A DNA stretch of 64,000 bases from Hemibagrus wyckioides (Eukaryota > Chordata > Actinopteri > Siluriformes > Bagridae). Positions 33,011 to 45,241 of the stretch are shown here, one piece after another. Positions within the stretch are counted from its first letter, which is position 1. Every line of letters begins with the position of its first letter. The position numbers were made by a program, and so were the translations under genes. The stretch covers positions 20,671,352-20,735,351 of the forward strand of contig NC_080720.1 of assembly GCF_019097595.1 (NCBI RefSeq). Reading direction: 5' to 3'. The notes beneath the pieces are model-generated. The model made no database searches. It was not told where the DNA came from and worked only from the letters and a program-made list of their open reading frames with translations.

Positions 33011-33073
33011 TATTAATGTGACACTAATGTGTAATGATTGTAAACTACCTTTTACTCTAACTCTTTTTACTAT

Positions 33074-33190
33074 ATATATATATATATATATATTCACTTG
33101 TAGACATAATACTAAAAGATTCTTGCAGATGTTCATATTGGTGTTAAAATTAATCAATTAAGATGCTACTACTACTACTACTACTACTAA
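33074..33190 (+). repeat. TA and ACT microsatellites
   Basis: A (TA)n run at about 33074-33093 and (CTA)n/(TAA)n at about 33165-33197. Confidence 0.9.
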
Positions 33191-33199
33191 TAATAATAC

Positions 33200-34260
33200 C
33201 TTATATTATCCTCCTTCCCCTGAACACTGAAAGTTTTCTGGGTTGTATTAATCCTCCAGCCTAGAATAAGGATGGGGGTATGGTAAGTACCAATCTGTGA
33301 AGTTTGCATCAGCAGCAATAGGCAGAAAGATTTATTATAATTGCTACAGTTTTTGTAGGGGTTTGGTGCACATTGAACAGTTTACTCTATGGGCAATACA
33401 TGTACAACCTATTAGTTATGTGTGGTCATTAAGAACAGTGATCTTCATTCTTATACTGTTTTTAAAGAGAATATAAATAATGTTTGTTTTTTGGGGACGA
33501 ATGTAAAATATCTCATGAATGAATGTGTCAGAATGTTGTGCCTGAATTAAAATAATGCATGTTGCAAATGTTTATGGCCAATAGTACATTTTAGTCAAAC
33601 AGATTGAATATTGCATCACTGCATTGAATGCGCAAGCCCTGGAAACCTCTAGAAGTTTCTATTGTAAAAAGTACATTAAAAAAGCATACTAAAACATTCC
33701 GATTACTGCTGATACGAGAACAAGAATTGACATCTTTTCCTTTAGTGTAAACATGCTTAAAGAGATTTGAAAGAAATTCCCAAGTTCCTGGAAAATCTGC
33801 TGTATTAGAAACACACCTATAATTGGCAGGAAGTCCAAAATAAATCATTCTGTGCTTATATAAGGAATTGTACCACTTTGCTAGCAGAGAATATAAAAAG
33901 TAATTTAATGTTGATGTGAAATTTATTGAGGAGATTAATATAGACCTTCTCAATTCATGATTTATATACTGCATGGAGAATATGTTTACACCTATTTTTT
34001 CAGTTTTTCTACAAGACGTCAAGCAGCAATATAGTTACTGTGAAATAGTGACAATAGATTTTTAATAATATGATTATATATGAGCTTCATTGACAAATTT
34101 CATGTTAATATACTAGAATACTATTCTCAGTCACATCTACAGTACACACAACTGTATATACACAACTGTTTTTAATATTAGGTGTCTTAGTAGCTGTATA
34201 AACACAACGACAATAAAAAGTTCAGTTCAGTCTAGAAACCAGACCATCACAGCTATATAT
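33200..34260. other. Gene-free interval
   Basis: Contains a 143-codon minus-strand frame (33591-34022) with no recognisable domain and AT-driven composition. I do not support it as a gene. Confidence 0.35.
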
Positions 34261-34264
34261 GGTT

Positions 34265-34730
34265 CTAGCCAATGTCATGTCTGGGCGCCCCCGCCCTGTG
34301 CAGGACTCGATCCTGGACCTCTGTGATAGCATGTGTGCTGGCACGCCATGGAAACAGACCCATATGTGGGATTCAATGAAGCACTGCTTCATTCACATAG
34401 ACAGACAGACATGGGGAAGACTAACAATCACATAGACTAACATGACACTAACTAAACTGAAACTAACAAAACCTTCAACATAAACTAGGACATGACTTGA
34501 ACCAGAACAGTACATAAAACACTGAACAATAAACAATGACCGATGAAGACAGATACACAAGGATCCCTATTTATAGGGCTAGACATTAAGGTAAATGGGA
34601 AACAGGTGATACAACAGGAAGGAGAACAATGGGAAAGGCGTGGCACAAAATACACACAAAAAAGCAGGCTTCCAACGGTCACCTGCCAGCGCCCTCTCCG
34701 GGGCTGGCAGGGAATTGTCCAGCTGTTCCT
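34265..34730 (-). mobile_element. LTR-like interspersed repeat, probably a Gypsy LTR relic
   Basis: Words such as GTGCAGGACTCGATCCTGGAC, GTGTGCTGGCACGCCA, GACAGGGAAATGG-like spacer and CAGCGCCCTCTCCGGGGCTGGCAGG recall LTRs of fish Gypsy elements read in reverse. No target duplication or partner LTR was found, so 'solo LTR' is only a suggestion. Confidence 0.45.
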
Positions 34731-35135
34731 GACAGCCAAACTGTTGCCACAAAGTAGTACACAATTGTCTGTAATGTCTTTGTATGCTGTAGCATTATAA
34801 TGTCCCTTCACTAGAAGTAATAGGCCTGGACTAAACTTGTTCCAGCATGATAAAGTCCTTGTGCAAAATACCTTAAAGGTGTGCAAAAATATGAATGACC
34901 TGCACAGTCCCTGACCTCCTCCCCACTGAGCACTTGTAGGATGAACTGGAACTCTGTCTGGGTACCAGTCCTTCTTGTCCAAGAACAGTTCCTAACAGTC
35001 CCTAATCACCAGTCATACTCCAAAATCTAGTGAAATGGAAGGTTATAGAAGATTACTGCTGCAAAAAAGGAACCAAATTCATATTACTGCCAATACTTTA
35101 ATAAAGGGATGTTCAACAAGCACATCGGAGATTGT
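34731..35135 (+). mobile_element. Non-autonomous DNA transposon, decayed
   Basis: CAAACTGTTGCCACAAAGTAG, TGTCTTTGTATGCTGTAGC, CCCTTCACTAGAAGTAATAGG, GTTCCAGCATGATAAAG, GACCTCCTCCCCACTGAGCAC, then TCCAAAATCTAGTG and GATGTTCAACAAGCACAT. Related in layout to the copies at 9690-14842 but a different subfamily. No transposase. Confidence 0.75.
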
Positions 35136-35855
35136 TAAAGAATTCATGAATTACAAAACAATACCATCACTGTTCTAAATTTAATAAAGCACTATTTCTG
35201 TAATCAACAACTTGTGTTCAGTTAAAACAAAATGTGTAAAGTAGAATATCACTTTGTACACTGAAATCAGAGTTACTTGCCAAAATAGATTTTTGGAAAC
35301 AGCATTTTTTGATAGGTTTTTGGCGTAATTATGCTTCTAGAGAACTGACTTTTCTAATAATTTCCAACAGGCAGAGTCTTTCTGATGTTCTTGATTGCAG
35401 GATGTATTTGATGGTTCTAAAAAATCTAATTCTTCTTAATTAAATACAGATTTTTTTTATTGTTCTGACTTGAAAGCTTTCACACACTGCCATTTTTTGT
35501 AGGCTAAAAATCACAGTTAAAGTTGATTGTAAGGTTTTCCTTACATTAGTTTCTGATGTTTCAGACACCCTATATAACAGCATACCATGACAAATCACAT
35601 GTTCACAATAATGCTTTTGTTCTAATAAATTTCTTTTGCACAAAAATGTTTATGGTCCATAATAATCTAGGCCTAATAATAAGTGGATTTAAAATATTTA
35701 GATGTTCTACTACATGCGAAATAAAATCTATGCCATAATCATAGTTTACATAATGGTATAAAATGAATTTAAGAAGACTATTGTCTTCCTCACCCTATTG
35801 TTGTTTATTTTCCTATGACAGCATTTTTCATTGTGTTAACATAGAAAAAAGAAAA
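35136..35855. other. Gene-free interval
   Basis: AT-rich, no recognised feature. Confidence 0.4.
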
Positions 35856-35859
35856 ATAG

Positions 35860-36005
35860 AAATAGCCTTTATTTGTCACATATACATTACAGCGCAGTGA
35901 AATTCTCTCTTCACATATCCCATCCTTGAAGGTTGGGGTCAGAGCACAGGAACAGAGAGGGTTAATGGCCTTGCTCAATGGCCCAATAGTGACAACTCTG
36001 TCTCA
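35860..36005 (-). mobile_element. tRNA-derived SINE-like repeat, minus-strand copy
   Basis: The + strand reads CCTTTATTTGTCACATATACA, CAGTGAAATTCTCTCTTCAC, TCCCATCCTTGAAGGTTGGG, GAGGGTTAATGGCCTTGCTC, the reverse of the family at 28671-28835. Confidence 0.8.
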
Positions 36006-36052
36006 TTATGACAACCATAATGTTATTATGGCCCATTATGTTAGCATAATCA

Positions 36053-36085
36053 CTATATGGCCAAAGGTATATGGACACCTGCCCA
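36053..36085 (+). mobile_element. DNA-transposon terminal fragment
   Basis: CACTATATGGCCAAAGGTAT followed by ATGGACACCTG: the terminal repeat of the 'ATATGGCCA' family. Only the end is present. Confidence 0.65.
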
Positions 36086-36315
36086 TTACATTGCTAGGAC
36101 TATAAAATATATATATATAGGGAGAGTTTCACTGTGTTTCACTGTTTTCATTTTGTTATTTTATTTCATAACTAATTAAATTATACAATTAAACAGGTCA
36201 TTTAGTTTTACATTTAAAAGCTAAATGGATTTCCATTTAACTATAAAACTTGATAAAACTTGTATTATATGTGCCAAGTTAGTTATTGCAAGGTTTCTTG
36301 TACACAGTTAAATAC

Positions 36316-36354
<39 letters not shown>

Positions 36355-36355
36355 T
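36316..36355 (+). repeat. TTTC tetranucleotide microsatellite
   Basis: About ten perfect units. Confidence 0.97.
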
Positions 36356-38070
36356 AAATGCCTTCTTGTGTTGGTCATGATGCTATATTTACCTGATTGT
36401 TGGACAATTTTGGAGATACATAAATAACTATACATAAATAGTTATTCTTTTAATGTTAATTCTCTCAATCTTTTAAATTCTATCATGGTGCATAGTATTA
36501 TAAAGACATTCTGTAGGATGTCAGGCTTTCTGATCTATGGGATTTATTTATTTAAACTCCAAGTGCAATGTGTCAGCATTGCCCAGGAAAATTACTCCAC
36601 TCAAATCATTTGCTGAGGCAAGTACAACGTCTCTGATAATGTGAATTCTGCTTTAGAGATTTTATGTTCCTGTTTGTTTGGCAGGGAATGCTGAGTGGAT
36701 TATTTCACTGGTAACCTCTTTATGCTGCCTTATTTGAAAAGAAAACCAAAACTTGTCAATCATTTTTGACCCCCTCTGCTTTATGGTCCTTAGTCCTATT
36801 TGTTATTTTTATGCCATCAAAAAAGAGGTGCAGCAAAAATACCCTCTGAATTTAGTGGAACGTGGCTTTTCATAGCTCATTGTCCAACCAAAGGCATACA
36901 GCAGCAAGCAATTAGCTGACTGACTTACTGCATAGACAACTAATGCTAGTTAATTTTTTTCTATTTTGACAGAAATATATAAACTATGTAATCCCTGTAC
37001 ATACCTAAGTCTCATATTCACATTCTTTTCAGAATGTCCATTAGATATTAGATGTTGGTATGTACACACATTATACTTCCTCTTACATAACACTCAAGCT
37101 AATTGCATATTTTTGCAATAATGATAATCCAGGCAATTAATTAATTATTTTAACCATTCAGATTCGAATGTTTTTAGAAATTCAGCACAAAATAAAGTTT
37201 TCTAATAGAATGTGTTTGATCAGGTTATTTTTTAAAGATGCAGCATCTCAGGATATTTTTTTCTTTTTTTCTTTCACATCCCTGTCATAAAAAGCGGATA
37301 AGCTGCTAGACGACTCCCATAGAAAATTGTTGTTTTGCGAAAAAGCCAGTTCATTTTGTTTTGACTGCAATGATGAACCATCTCGAACAAATATCTTGTT
37401 GTTGTTGTTCATAATGGATGTGGATCATTTCATACATGGCAATAAATTAACATATTTAAGAAGAGTTGTTGCTGTGTTGTTGGGCCTACTTCCCATTGAA
37501 TTAAGTATAATGTTGCCCATTACTTAAAATGACATGCTGAAACCCCTGCTCTACTCAGTATTCAACCACAGCTCTGATGCCAGCCTGAGACTCAGTTTGT
37601 TTGGTAATCCTCATGACAGTACTGATTTCATGTAAAAGGTTTGTTCAGTGCTACTTCCAGTTCCATTATGGATGAATATTGGGTATCTTCACAGTGTATT
37701 GGTTGAGTAAAAGTTAGCAGTAGCAATTGTTATAATGATGGGTTGTATACAAGCTGAAATGAGACATCGGCAGAGATGAGAACATATTTGCCATGGATGG
37801 AACCACTAATTAGGATCGACAAACCTTGAAGAAAGAAAAGCACAGGTGCAAGATAAGAACTGAGCCTTTCTACAGTCCAGATGCCAGATAGTAAACACAA
37901 AAGCAGACAAAGAGCCTGATACCTGGCACCTTCTTGAACCTTCATTATCTGCTGATACACTGTTACCACCTTGAATGGAAATTTAAATACTTACACAATA
38001 TATATAGGTGCAGTTTTAATTGTGAAACAAAAGTACAAAAGAACAAAAAAGCAGACATTTGTTGTTGCAT
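36356..38070. other. Gene-free interval
   Basis: AT-rich. A 79-codon minus-strand frame (37730-37969) has no recognisable motif. No exon supported. Confidence 0.35.
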
Positions 38071-38079
38071 AATTACTCA

Positions 38080-38470
38080 CCTCCTTTGGGACTTGGTAGA
38101 ACAGCAGTTAAAGAAAATGCAGGGGTTTTTTTTAGATGTATTTCCATAAGCTTTGTACATCTGGATACTCAAATTTTTGCTTATTCTTGGCAAAATTGCT
38201 TGACCTCTGTCAGATTGGATGGAGACAGTTGGTGAAGAGCAGTACTCAAGTCTCAGATTCTCAAACAATCTAAGGTCTGAGCTTAAACTGGGCCATTCTA
38301 ATACATTCAGGTTCTTAATTTTGAACCACTCCAGCGTAGCTTTTGCAATATACTTAGGGTCATTGTCTTGTTGGAGGGTGAACCTCCTCCACAGTCTAGA
38401 GCATTTAACTTTTGGAACAACTATTTCTTCTAGGATTGCCTTGTATTCGGTTAAATCCATCTTCCCCGAA
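38080..38470 (-). mobile_element. Tc1-like transposase C-terminal relic
   Basis: A minus-strand open stretch reads RRFTLQQDNDPKYIAKATLE, WFKIKN and LEWPSLSSDLRLFENL. This matches the 'QQDNDPKHTA' and 'EWPSQSPDLNPIENLW' region of Tc1-family transposases, which contains the second catalytic Asp. The third acidic position reads as E in FENL. The surrounding sequence also carries a fish Tc1-associated repeat (TTAGGGTCATTGTCTTGTTGG). No start or N-terminal DNA-binding domain. Confidence 0.85.
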
Positions 38471-38943
38471 TCCTATCATGGACTCAGATAAAAACCTGTC
38501 ATTGTATCAGTGGCTCAGAAAATCTCAGGATGTGTAGTTTATTTAATACCTAGTCTTAAGGCCTAATTTTGCCATTACTGAAAATATCTAAATATTACCT
38601 CATGCAGAGACTTAAGGCAAAGCTTAGCAAAGTCCTTATAGAAAAATCTAATACCATTCTCATAGTCAACTTCAAGATTATATGATTTATTAACAAATTA
38701 GCCGTTATCAATTATCCACATAGTTTTAGTTTAAGTAGTTGTGAATTTATATAAAATACACACAGTATAATGCGTAATATAATTGTGGGAAAGCCCACAA
38801 AGAACATCTTGCAGTGGCATTTGGGGATAGACTCAGTCTCCAGTAAACAACTTTCAGTAACACTACTATGTATGTTCATTTATATAATTGCGCAAGTGAC
38901 TCATAACCATTTCATATCCATCCTCTCTATTAAGTATTACAAT

Positions 38944-39019
38944 ATGATAATATTAATATATTATATATTATATATTATATTATTATATAATAATATATTA
39001 ATATATATAATTAATATAA
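38944..39019 (+). repeat. AT-only near-palindromic tract
   Basis: About 75 bases made almost entirely of A and T, with repeated TATTAATATATTA-type palindromes. Confidence 0.85.
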
Positions 39020-39350
39020 GCATAGTAATGTGTTTGCTGAACAATAACATGAAATGTATCCATCAGAATTTAGGCCTCATCACAGCACTGGTAAACTGGT
39101 AAACTGACCTATTACTGACCTCTGATTAGAGTTGCATCTCTTTGCTTGTTTTTAGTAATCTTGTTATTGTCAGTTTATCAGTTTAAATCTTGTGAAGAGA
39201 AATATAGTAAACTCCCGTTTCTAATTCCAATTAGAAACCATGACATTTTTTGAGATCTCCGTCACATATATTATATTTCTTTTATTTCTTATTTATATCT
39301 ACCAGTTTTGATATGCAGCGAGCATGGGACTAGCTGCTATAGATTCAATT

Positions 39351-39440
39351 CTGTTCAGTTCAATTTTAATTAACAGTGTACACTGCCACAAAGCATTCTA
39401 AGAGAGGACAAACATTTCATATAAATCTATTCATAATGAG
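39351..39440 (+). repeat. Interspersed repeat fragment (15825 family)
   Basis: TGTTCAGTTCAATTTTAATTAAC, ACTGCCACAAAGCATTCTAAG, GAGGAAGCCAGAGGTGAAGG. A decayed copy. Confidence 0.55.
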
Positions 39441-39780
39441 GAAGCCAGAGGTGAAGGATGATTTGTCAGTTTATCTAATGCAGTGTGTATGGGAGCTAGC
39501 TTTAACTTGCTATAACCTGGTGAATATATGCTAGGTTCTGTCTTCTGTCAGAGAATGACAATGTTGGATTAAAATGCAGGTTTATTAAATATAATTAGTC
39601 CAGACAAACTAAATAGACAAAGTAGTTACCAGCAACATCAATCACAGTGAAACGTTTACTTGTGTTACTGGTTACATGCATTTTTAAAAACTTTTGAAAC
39701 TGGAATGTGTGACTAGATGAAAACAGGAATTTGGGTGATCACAGCTATATTGGGTTGTGTTTATTAAACAATGTATAATA

Positions 39781-40215
39781 TACAGATGGGTGACAAAAGA
39801 AAATAATACCACACAATGATTCAGCAAGGTCTTTGGCCCCCAGACCAACAACAATGCACATAGATTCTACAAGATTTTGGAACTGTATAGAGGGATAGAA
39901 CATTCCAAAAAATTTCCTCAATTAGTGTTTTGATGGAGGTGGTGGAGAGCACTGCTGTTCAGTTGGGTTGAAATCAAGGCCATAGCATAGGATTTACAAA
40001 ATTCTCATACCCAAACTATTCAGTGTATCCTCATGCCCTTTGGACAGTGGTATTGTAATCCAGGAAGACATCACTTCTACCAGAAGTGTTATAATGTTTC
40101 TTCCAAGGATAAAGGTGATCAGTCAAAATAACTTTGAATTGATGTGCGATGACCACACTCTCAGAGGGGACAAGTGGACTCAAGCCATCCCATCAAGTTG
40201 CCATCTTTAGCAAAA
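39781..40215. mobile_element. DNA-transposon-like fish repeat
   Basis: GCATAGGATTTACAAAATTCTC, TGCCCTTTGGACAGTGGTATTG, GATAAAGGTGATCAGTCAAAAT and GAGGGGACAAGTGGACTCAAG are words of a repeat widespread in fish genomes. No intact coding frame. Confidence 0.65.
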
Positions 40216-41485
40216 CAGCCACCTTTTTTTTATTCAATTTGTCACCTGTCTGTATCTTTGATGTGAGGGCCTCAGAGATACCTCTTTTTGAGTGAAGTCT
40301 ACATTAAGAGTTTCTACATTAATCTGAAAATATATTAGGAAATGAGGTAGAAGCCTTTTAAATACTGCACCCACAGCATGACAAGGACAGGTTTCTCCAA
40401 GTATGCTGCAATCTATGTCCAAAGTGAGTTAAAAGTATTAGAGGAATTAGAAGTAGTGAATTCAGTATGGCATATTTGAAACCGGTAGAGATTTAGTGTA
40501 TTATAATATTGCATGTGGTTATGTAGGTACTTTTGTCTCTAAATTATGTGTGTCAGTAGTCTATTTGGTAAATAGTCACGTTGATTGTCATACATAAGAA
40601 CTCTCTTTTTCGCATGTTTTATCTTAAGCTTTAAAGATGTTTTAGCGAAAATTCGGCAAGGACATCACGTTTATCTTCTTTTGCAAGGCTGTCGCTCTGT
40701 CGCTCCTCTTTCTATGTCTGAGTGGTAATCACAGTGTGTGTCAGTGTGCCCTCTTCTAATTGGCCTGTCACTCTCCGTGTACCGGCAAGGAGGGGTCGGC
40801 CTTTGTGTGGCTGCCATGGCGACCGTCTGAGCTAATGAGAGGGAAAGGGCTGTGACTAATGACATCGCTCCATCCATCTGAAAATGAAGCACTATAACAC
40901 ACACCCACATGCATGCACACTTTCCCTGCTTGTGTCAACACCTCTAGCCCTCTGAAGACAGATTGCAGCATATTTGTGACATATTGTCCAACATTTGCTA
41001 GTAGCGTGCTAATATAAACAGTTTTCATCTGCACATCCTAATAAGGTCTCAGATTAATGTGAAACTCTTAATCCGGATTATTAATCCCTAATTGTATGTA
41101 GTTGACTGTAAGTGTGACAGATGGTCTGCTGCAGTCTTTAAATAAGATCCACATTAATCATGCAGTTTCCAGTCAATGACATAGAGAAGTGTGCTCATAG
41201 CTGGTAATGTAGACTATAGGGCATTATAATTAAAAGTAGAGAGTTAGTAGTTATTATTTCTCAGCAGCCTTCGGTCTGCTTTTGTACTTCATATCCTGGA
41301 TATGAGAACATGAACAGAGTAACCGATGAGTCAGACAGTCAGTTACTTTGAGATGCTTGAGATGTACTTTTTTCTATTTTTGTGTCAGCATCAACATGTA
41401 AAAAATGGTCATCCAAATGATATTTCAAAGCAGAATAATGAGAGTTAGATAAGTGCTTTTTATATTTCTCTGTTAATTTTTTTTA
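40216..41485. other. Gene-free interval with unique-looking blocks
   Basis: Repeat-poor. 40660-40900 is GC-richer, with TAATTGG, CTAATGAG and CTAATGACATCG words; 41060-41170 holds further TAAT words. No exon supported. Confidence 0.35.
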
Positions 41486-41489
41486 TTAT

Positions 41490-41735
41490 TATTTGAAATT
41501 TAAGCGTGTTCCAATACTTTTACTTACCCGAGAATTCGGTGGTCTGTCAACAAAGGGACCATGTTCTAAGTTGTTCAACACATCTAGATGTATTGATGTT
41601 CCTATGTTTAGGAAATAAAAGCTGAAAGTCTGATCTATCGTCTCATATTTTCCATTTGATCTCAGATCCAAATGTCTTCCTTTTATAGAATTCACTGTTC
41701 CAATACTTTTAGAGGTGACTTTTTTTTGAGAGCAA
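41490..41735 (-). mobile_element. Tc1-like terminal-region fragment
   Basis: Shares ACCATGTTCTAAGTTGTT, TCTGATCTATCGTCTCATAT and CAAATGTCTTCC with 16980-17175. It has GTTCCAATACTTTT words at both ends, as expected for paired terminal sequences. Confidence 0.7.
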
Positions 41736-44415
41736 GCTGGATGTGTTCACAAAATCAAATCAGTTTCTTTTAATTACTACTGCATATCTGGAAAATATAA
41801 CAGGAAATTCAAACCAGAAATAAACATGTCTGTAAAACCACTGCCTGCTGTGTCCCAGAACGAAAGCCTCAATGGAACATTTACATATGATTTCTGATTA
41901 GATCAGAGTTTCCTTTAGAATAAAGTCAGTAATTTTATCCAATATTGCTAATGTGACTATTCAATCTCAGAATGCTGTTGGTGTATTATTTTGGATAAAT
42001 GTTAGGTTAGGGTGGGAATTCAGCCTTGGCCCCCTGCTCAACTTCTCTGTATGCTTCATCTGAAACGGGATTATGAATTTTGCCTCGTGAGACAACATAA
42101 GCAGTACATATTGTACATTATAAAGGGTATGATTGAGTCCATTTTTGAATAATGGATACATCTGAGTCTTCTCAGTGATGTTGTCCAGTGATGTCCAGTG
42201 ATGTACACAATGTAAACAGGATCTTATTAAGTACAAAGTCCTGCATTCTAAGATCCTAACCATCTATTTAGGACATCTATTTCCTGTTCCCACTTTCAGT
42301 GCTTATGCAACCTATCAACCACCCATCATCCATGCAAATGTCAAGTAGGTTCTTGCTACAGAGCTTGCTGTACTTCTTGTTGCAAGAGATAATGCAAGGC
42401 GACACATCTCATCTCGCTGCTGATAGGAAAAGCCCTAGATTGGGCCATTATTGGCTGTATGAGGCTAACACAGTTCAATCTTATGGTTTCAAGGAGAGGC
42501 AAATTAGCAGACTCTAGCAGAATACCATAACAAGTGACACAGCAGAAAAACATTATTGTTGATTTGGGAGATTGTGAGATCAAATCCTGACAATGCTACA
42601 GCTGTCATTGGCCAGGAATCAAGAGCAAAAACAGACCATGGTAACAACTAAGCAGTTTTCAGTGAGATCTACTATGTGTAAGAGGGCAGTAACATATCAA
42701 GCTCCAAACATGATGAGTTGCTTTCTCCCACAGCAGCAGCACATGTTCACATGTCTTGGAGAAAGGACATTTTGGTAGCTATTGTTAGTGGGTGGGAAAT
42801 TACAAGATCAAAATCGCAAAAAATAAAATCTCTGATACAGTCACCTGATAAAGGCTTCTTGTTTCCAGGACCTGTCCAGATTAGCATTGCCAGATTGACT
42901 TCCAGCACTAGGAAAAACAGGAGACTGTATTTTAACAACTATCATCCATTCAGGTTTGGCATGACAAAATGGTTCTTAGATGTAAAAGTCCCTTCAAAGT
43001 CATCCAGTGTATTATTGAGGTATAATACAAGCTACAATTCGCATGTCAGTTTTGTTTGTCACACAGTTTAAATCTCTCCCACAGTGCCTGGTCCATTAGA
43101 TGAAGCACCACCGAGCAGCTCCACCACTGGACATGAAGGGATCACCTGCTTATATAATAAGGGCCATTCTTATGCAGGACATCCTGGTCATAGGACTAGA
43201 TTAATTCCACATTATCTCACTCCAGCATGACACCTGTAACATTATTAAGCTGATTGATTGTTTTGTGTGTTTTTTTTTTGTTGTTGTTGTTTATTGATTG
43301 TTTTGCCTGTTGTTTATTGATTGTTTTGCCTGTTTGCTGATCACCTGAGTATTGCCTACCATTTTGGGCTGATTTCAAGATACACGAAAACCTGCACTTC
43401 TCTCTGCCTTCATTCATTTGTGTTCCTTTTGATTACAAAAGATCATATAACTTCAGAAATTAAAAACCTGAAAATGTAAAACAGAGCTAAAATTATAAGC
43501 AGAAACAAAACGGAGCTGGGTAAGAAATCATAAGTGCATTAGTTGCGATGTTCTGACAGACCCCCTGTGTTAGCAGCTCAAGGGGAGCCTTATGCGTAGT
43601 AAGAGAGAATGCTGTCTCCATGACAGCATGCCATCTGACCACTGTTGACAGCTTTAGTCAGTGTGTAACAAATTACCTGTCATTAAACCCCCTGCAACAA
43701 ACAATACGGCCTCTGCCAGTGCTTTGCCCTGCTAGCAAACATGTAAACCTATCCACCGCAGCAGGATGTAGACAGATCATACTGATAGATAACGTGGTAG
43801 TTTTGTGGGAATGTGTTACAGGTACTTGGTAGCAGAGGATGTCCAGACAGTGTTATCTGTTCCATTTGGCGATTACATAAACAAAAACACAATTACAGTC
43901 AAAGTGAAAGCGAATAATCCTCTTTGAATTCTTGCCTATACACAAGCTTCATTGTGACTCTTGTAGGGTTTATTATATATAGCTCCATACCTGTAATCTC
44001 TCATACAGGGGACCTCCAGCATTACAGTTATTATATTCACTGAAAAGCTTTTTTTCCTGTAGGAAGACACTTACAGTGAGGTCTGATCTATGATTTTGAG
44101 GTACGTAGTGCAGTAGCTGTGCATGGCCCTTGTTTCTTCTGCAAAATTGATATTAGTTCTGGGAATCCGAAAGCAGTTTTATGGTCCTTGATGAGGGCTG
44201 CACTTGAAAATTGTTTTTGCTGTTATTGTGTGTGTGTGTGTATGTGTGTGTGTGAGAGAGACAGAGAAAGAGCTCATGTTAACATGTTAAAATGGCAGTT
44301 TTAATGTAAAAAATGAATCATGAAATGAATCACACCAATTTTTATTTTTTACACCTTTAATGTGATATAGCATTTAACATGAAGAGAGAAAGGGCATGCA
44401 ATAACCTGGCTGCAT
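41736..44415. other. Gene-free interval with minor repeats
   Basis: A decayed SINE-like head is possible near 42560-42640 (GGGAGATTGTGAGATCAAATCC). A 22-bp unit (TGTTTATTGATTGTTTTGCC...) is tandemly duplicated at about 43289-43332, and a GT array lies at 44227-44253. No exon supported. Confidence 0.35.
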
Positions 44416-44479
44416 ATGTGTGCACACCTTTTTATTATAGGGCTTGTGACTGTGTGTAGAATTCAAACTCTGTTCAAAA

Positions 44480-45120
44480 GTGATTATCATACACGTGTTT
44501 TAGTCAAGTGATTCTGATTAACCTCAAATAAAGATCATTTGTTTCATCTTCTTGGTTTCACTGACCTCCTGAAACCATGATTTTCAGCATGTGTAAGACC
44601 TGAAAACATTGACACCTACAAAGCCTAAAGATGTCAATCAGCAGTGGTGTCCAGAACATCTCTCAAAAACATTCAATGTTCAACTATACAACACCATGAA
44701 GGCCTTCATCTTGTGGGGAAAATGGGGCTTACCAGGAAAGCTGTCTAGAGACCTGTAGCTACAGGGGCTGCAGGAATATCGGGCAGGTACTGGTCACTCC
44801 TTGCATGTGAAAACAATCTGTCATATTTTTCATGTTTCAGCTATGGGGTAGGGTGTCATATCTAGATGGAAGCCCTCATGAAAAAACAACCAAGCCCACC
44901 TAAATTCTGCTAAACTGTGTAGCAAAATGTGTTGTGTCCAAGGTAGAACTTTTGAGGAATCATTTGAAAGGATTGGCTTGGTACAGATTCAACCTATCAC
45001 GCCAACAACACCATTCCCATGATAAAGCATGGTGGTGGCAGCATCATGCTTTGGGACTGCTTCTCTTCAACTGGGGCTGGAGCACTAGTCAAGACAGAGG
45101 GAATCATACCAAATACACGT
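44480..45120 (+). mobile_element. Decayed Tc1-like transposon on the + strand
   Basis: Carries AAAGCATGGTGGTGGCAGCATC then ATGCTTTGGGACTGCTTCTC, the 'HGGGSIMLWG' region of Tc1-family transposases, followed by GCTGGAGCACTAGTCAAGAC. The upstream part has matching word order but no frame. Too decayed to give ends. Confidence 0.75.
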
Positions 45121-45241
45121 GAGTAACTTTCTTATGAAGTGTGCAATACTTCATAATATATGTTAGCATTTCCATGTAATTTTTCAATGGCATACAAAAG
45201 ATCCATCAGGTGTTAATTCTTTTCACAAGCAGAACACTTAA

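Noticed and set aside
33591..34022. 143-codon minus-strand frame, one of the longest outside genes and transposons
   Set aside because: Composition follows the AT-rich background, no motif or hydrophobic pattern of a known family. Expected by chance in 64 kb.
34485..34982. 165-codon minus-strand frame
   Set aside because: Spans the boundary of two interspersed repeats (LTR-like and DNA transposon), so it is not a gene.
37730..37969. 79-codon minus-strand frame with hydrophobic segments
   Set aside because: No family recognised and no supporting exon signals.
44119..44304. Frame with CVCVCMCVCERD
   Set aside because: Encoded by a GT/GA simple repeat.
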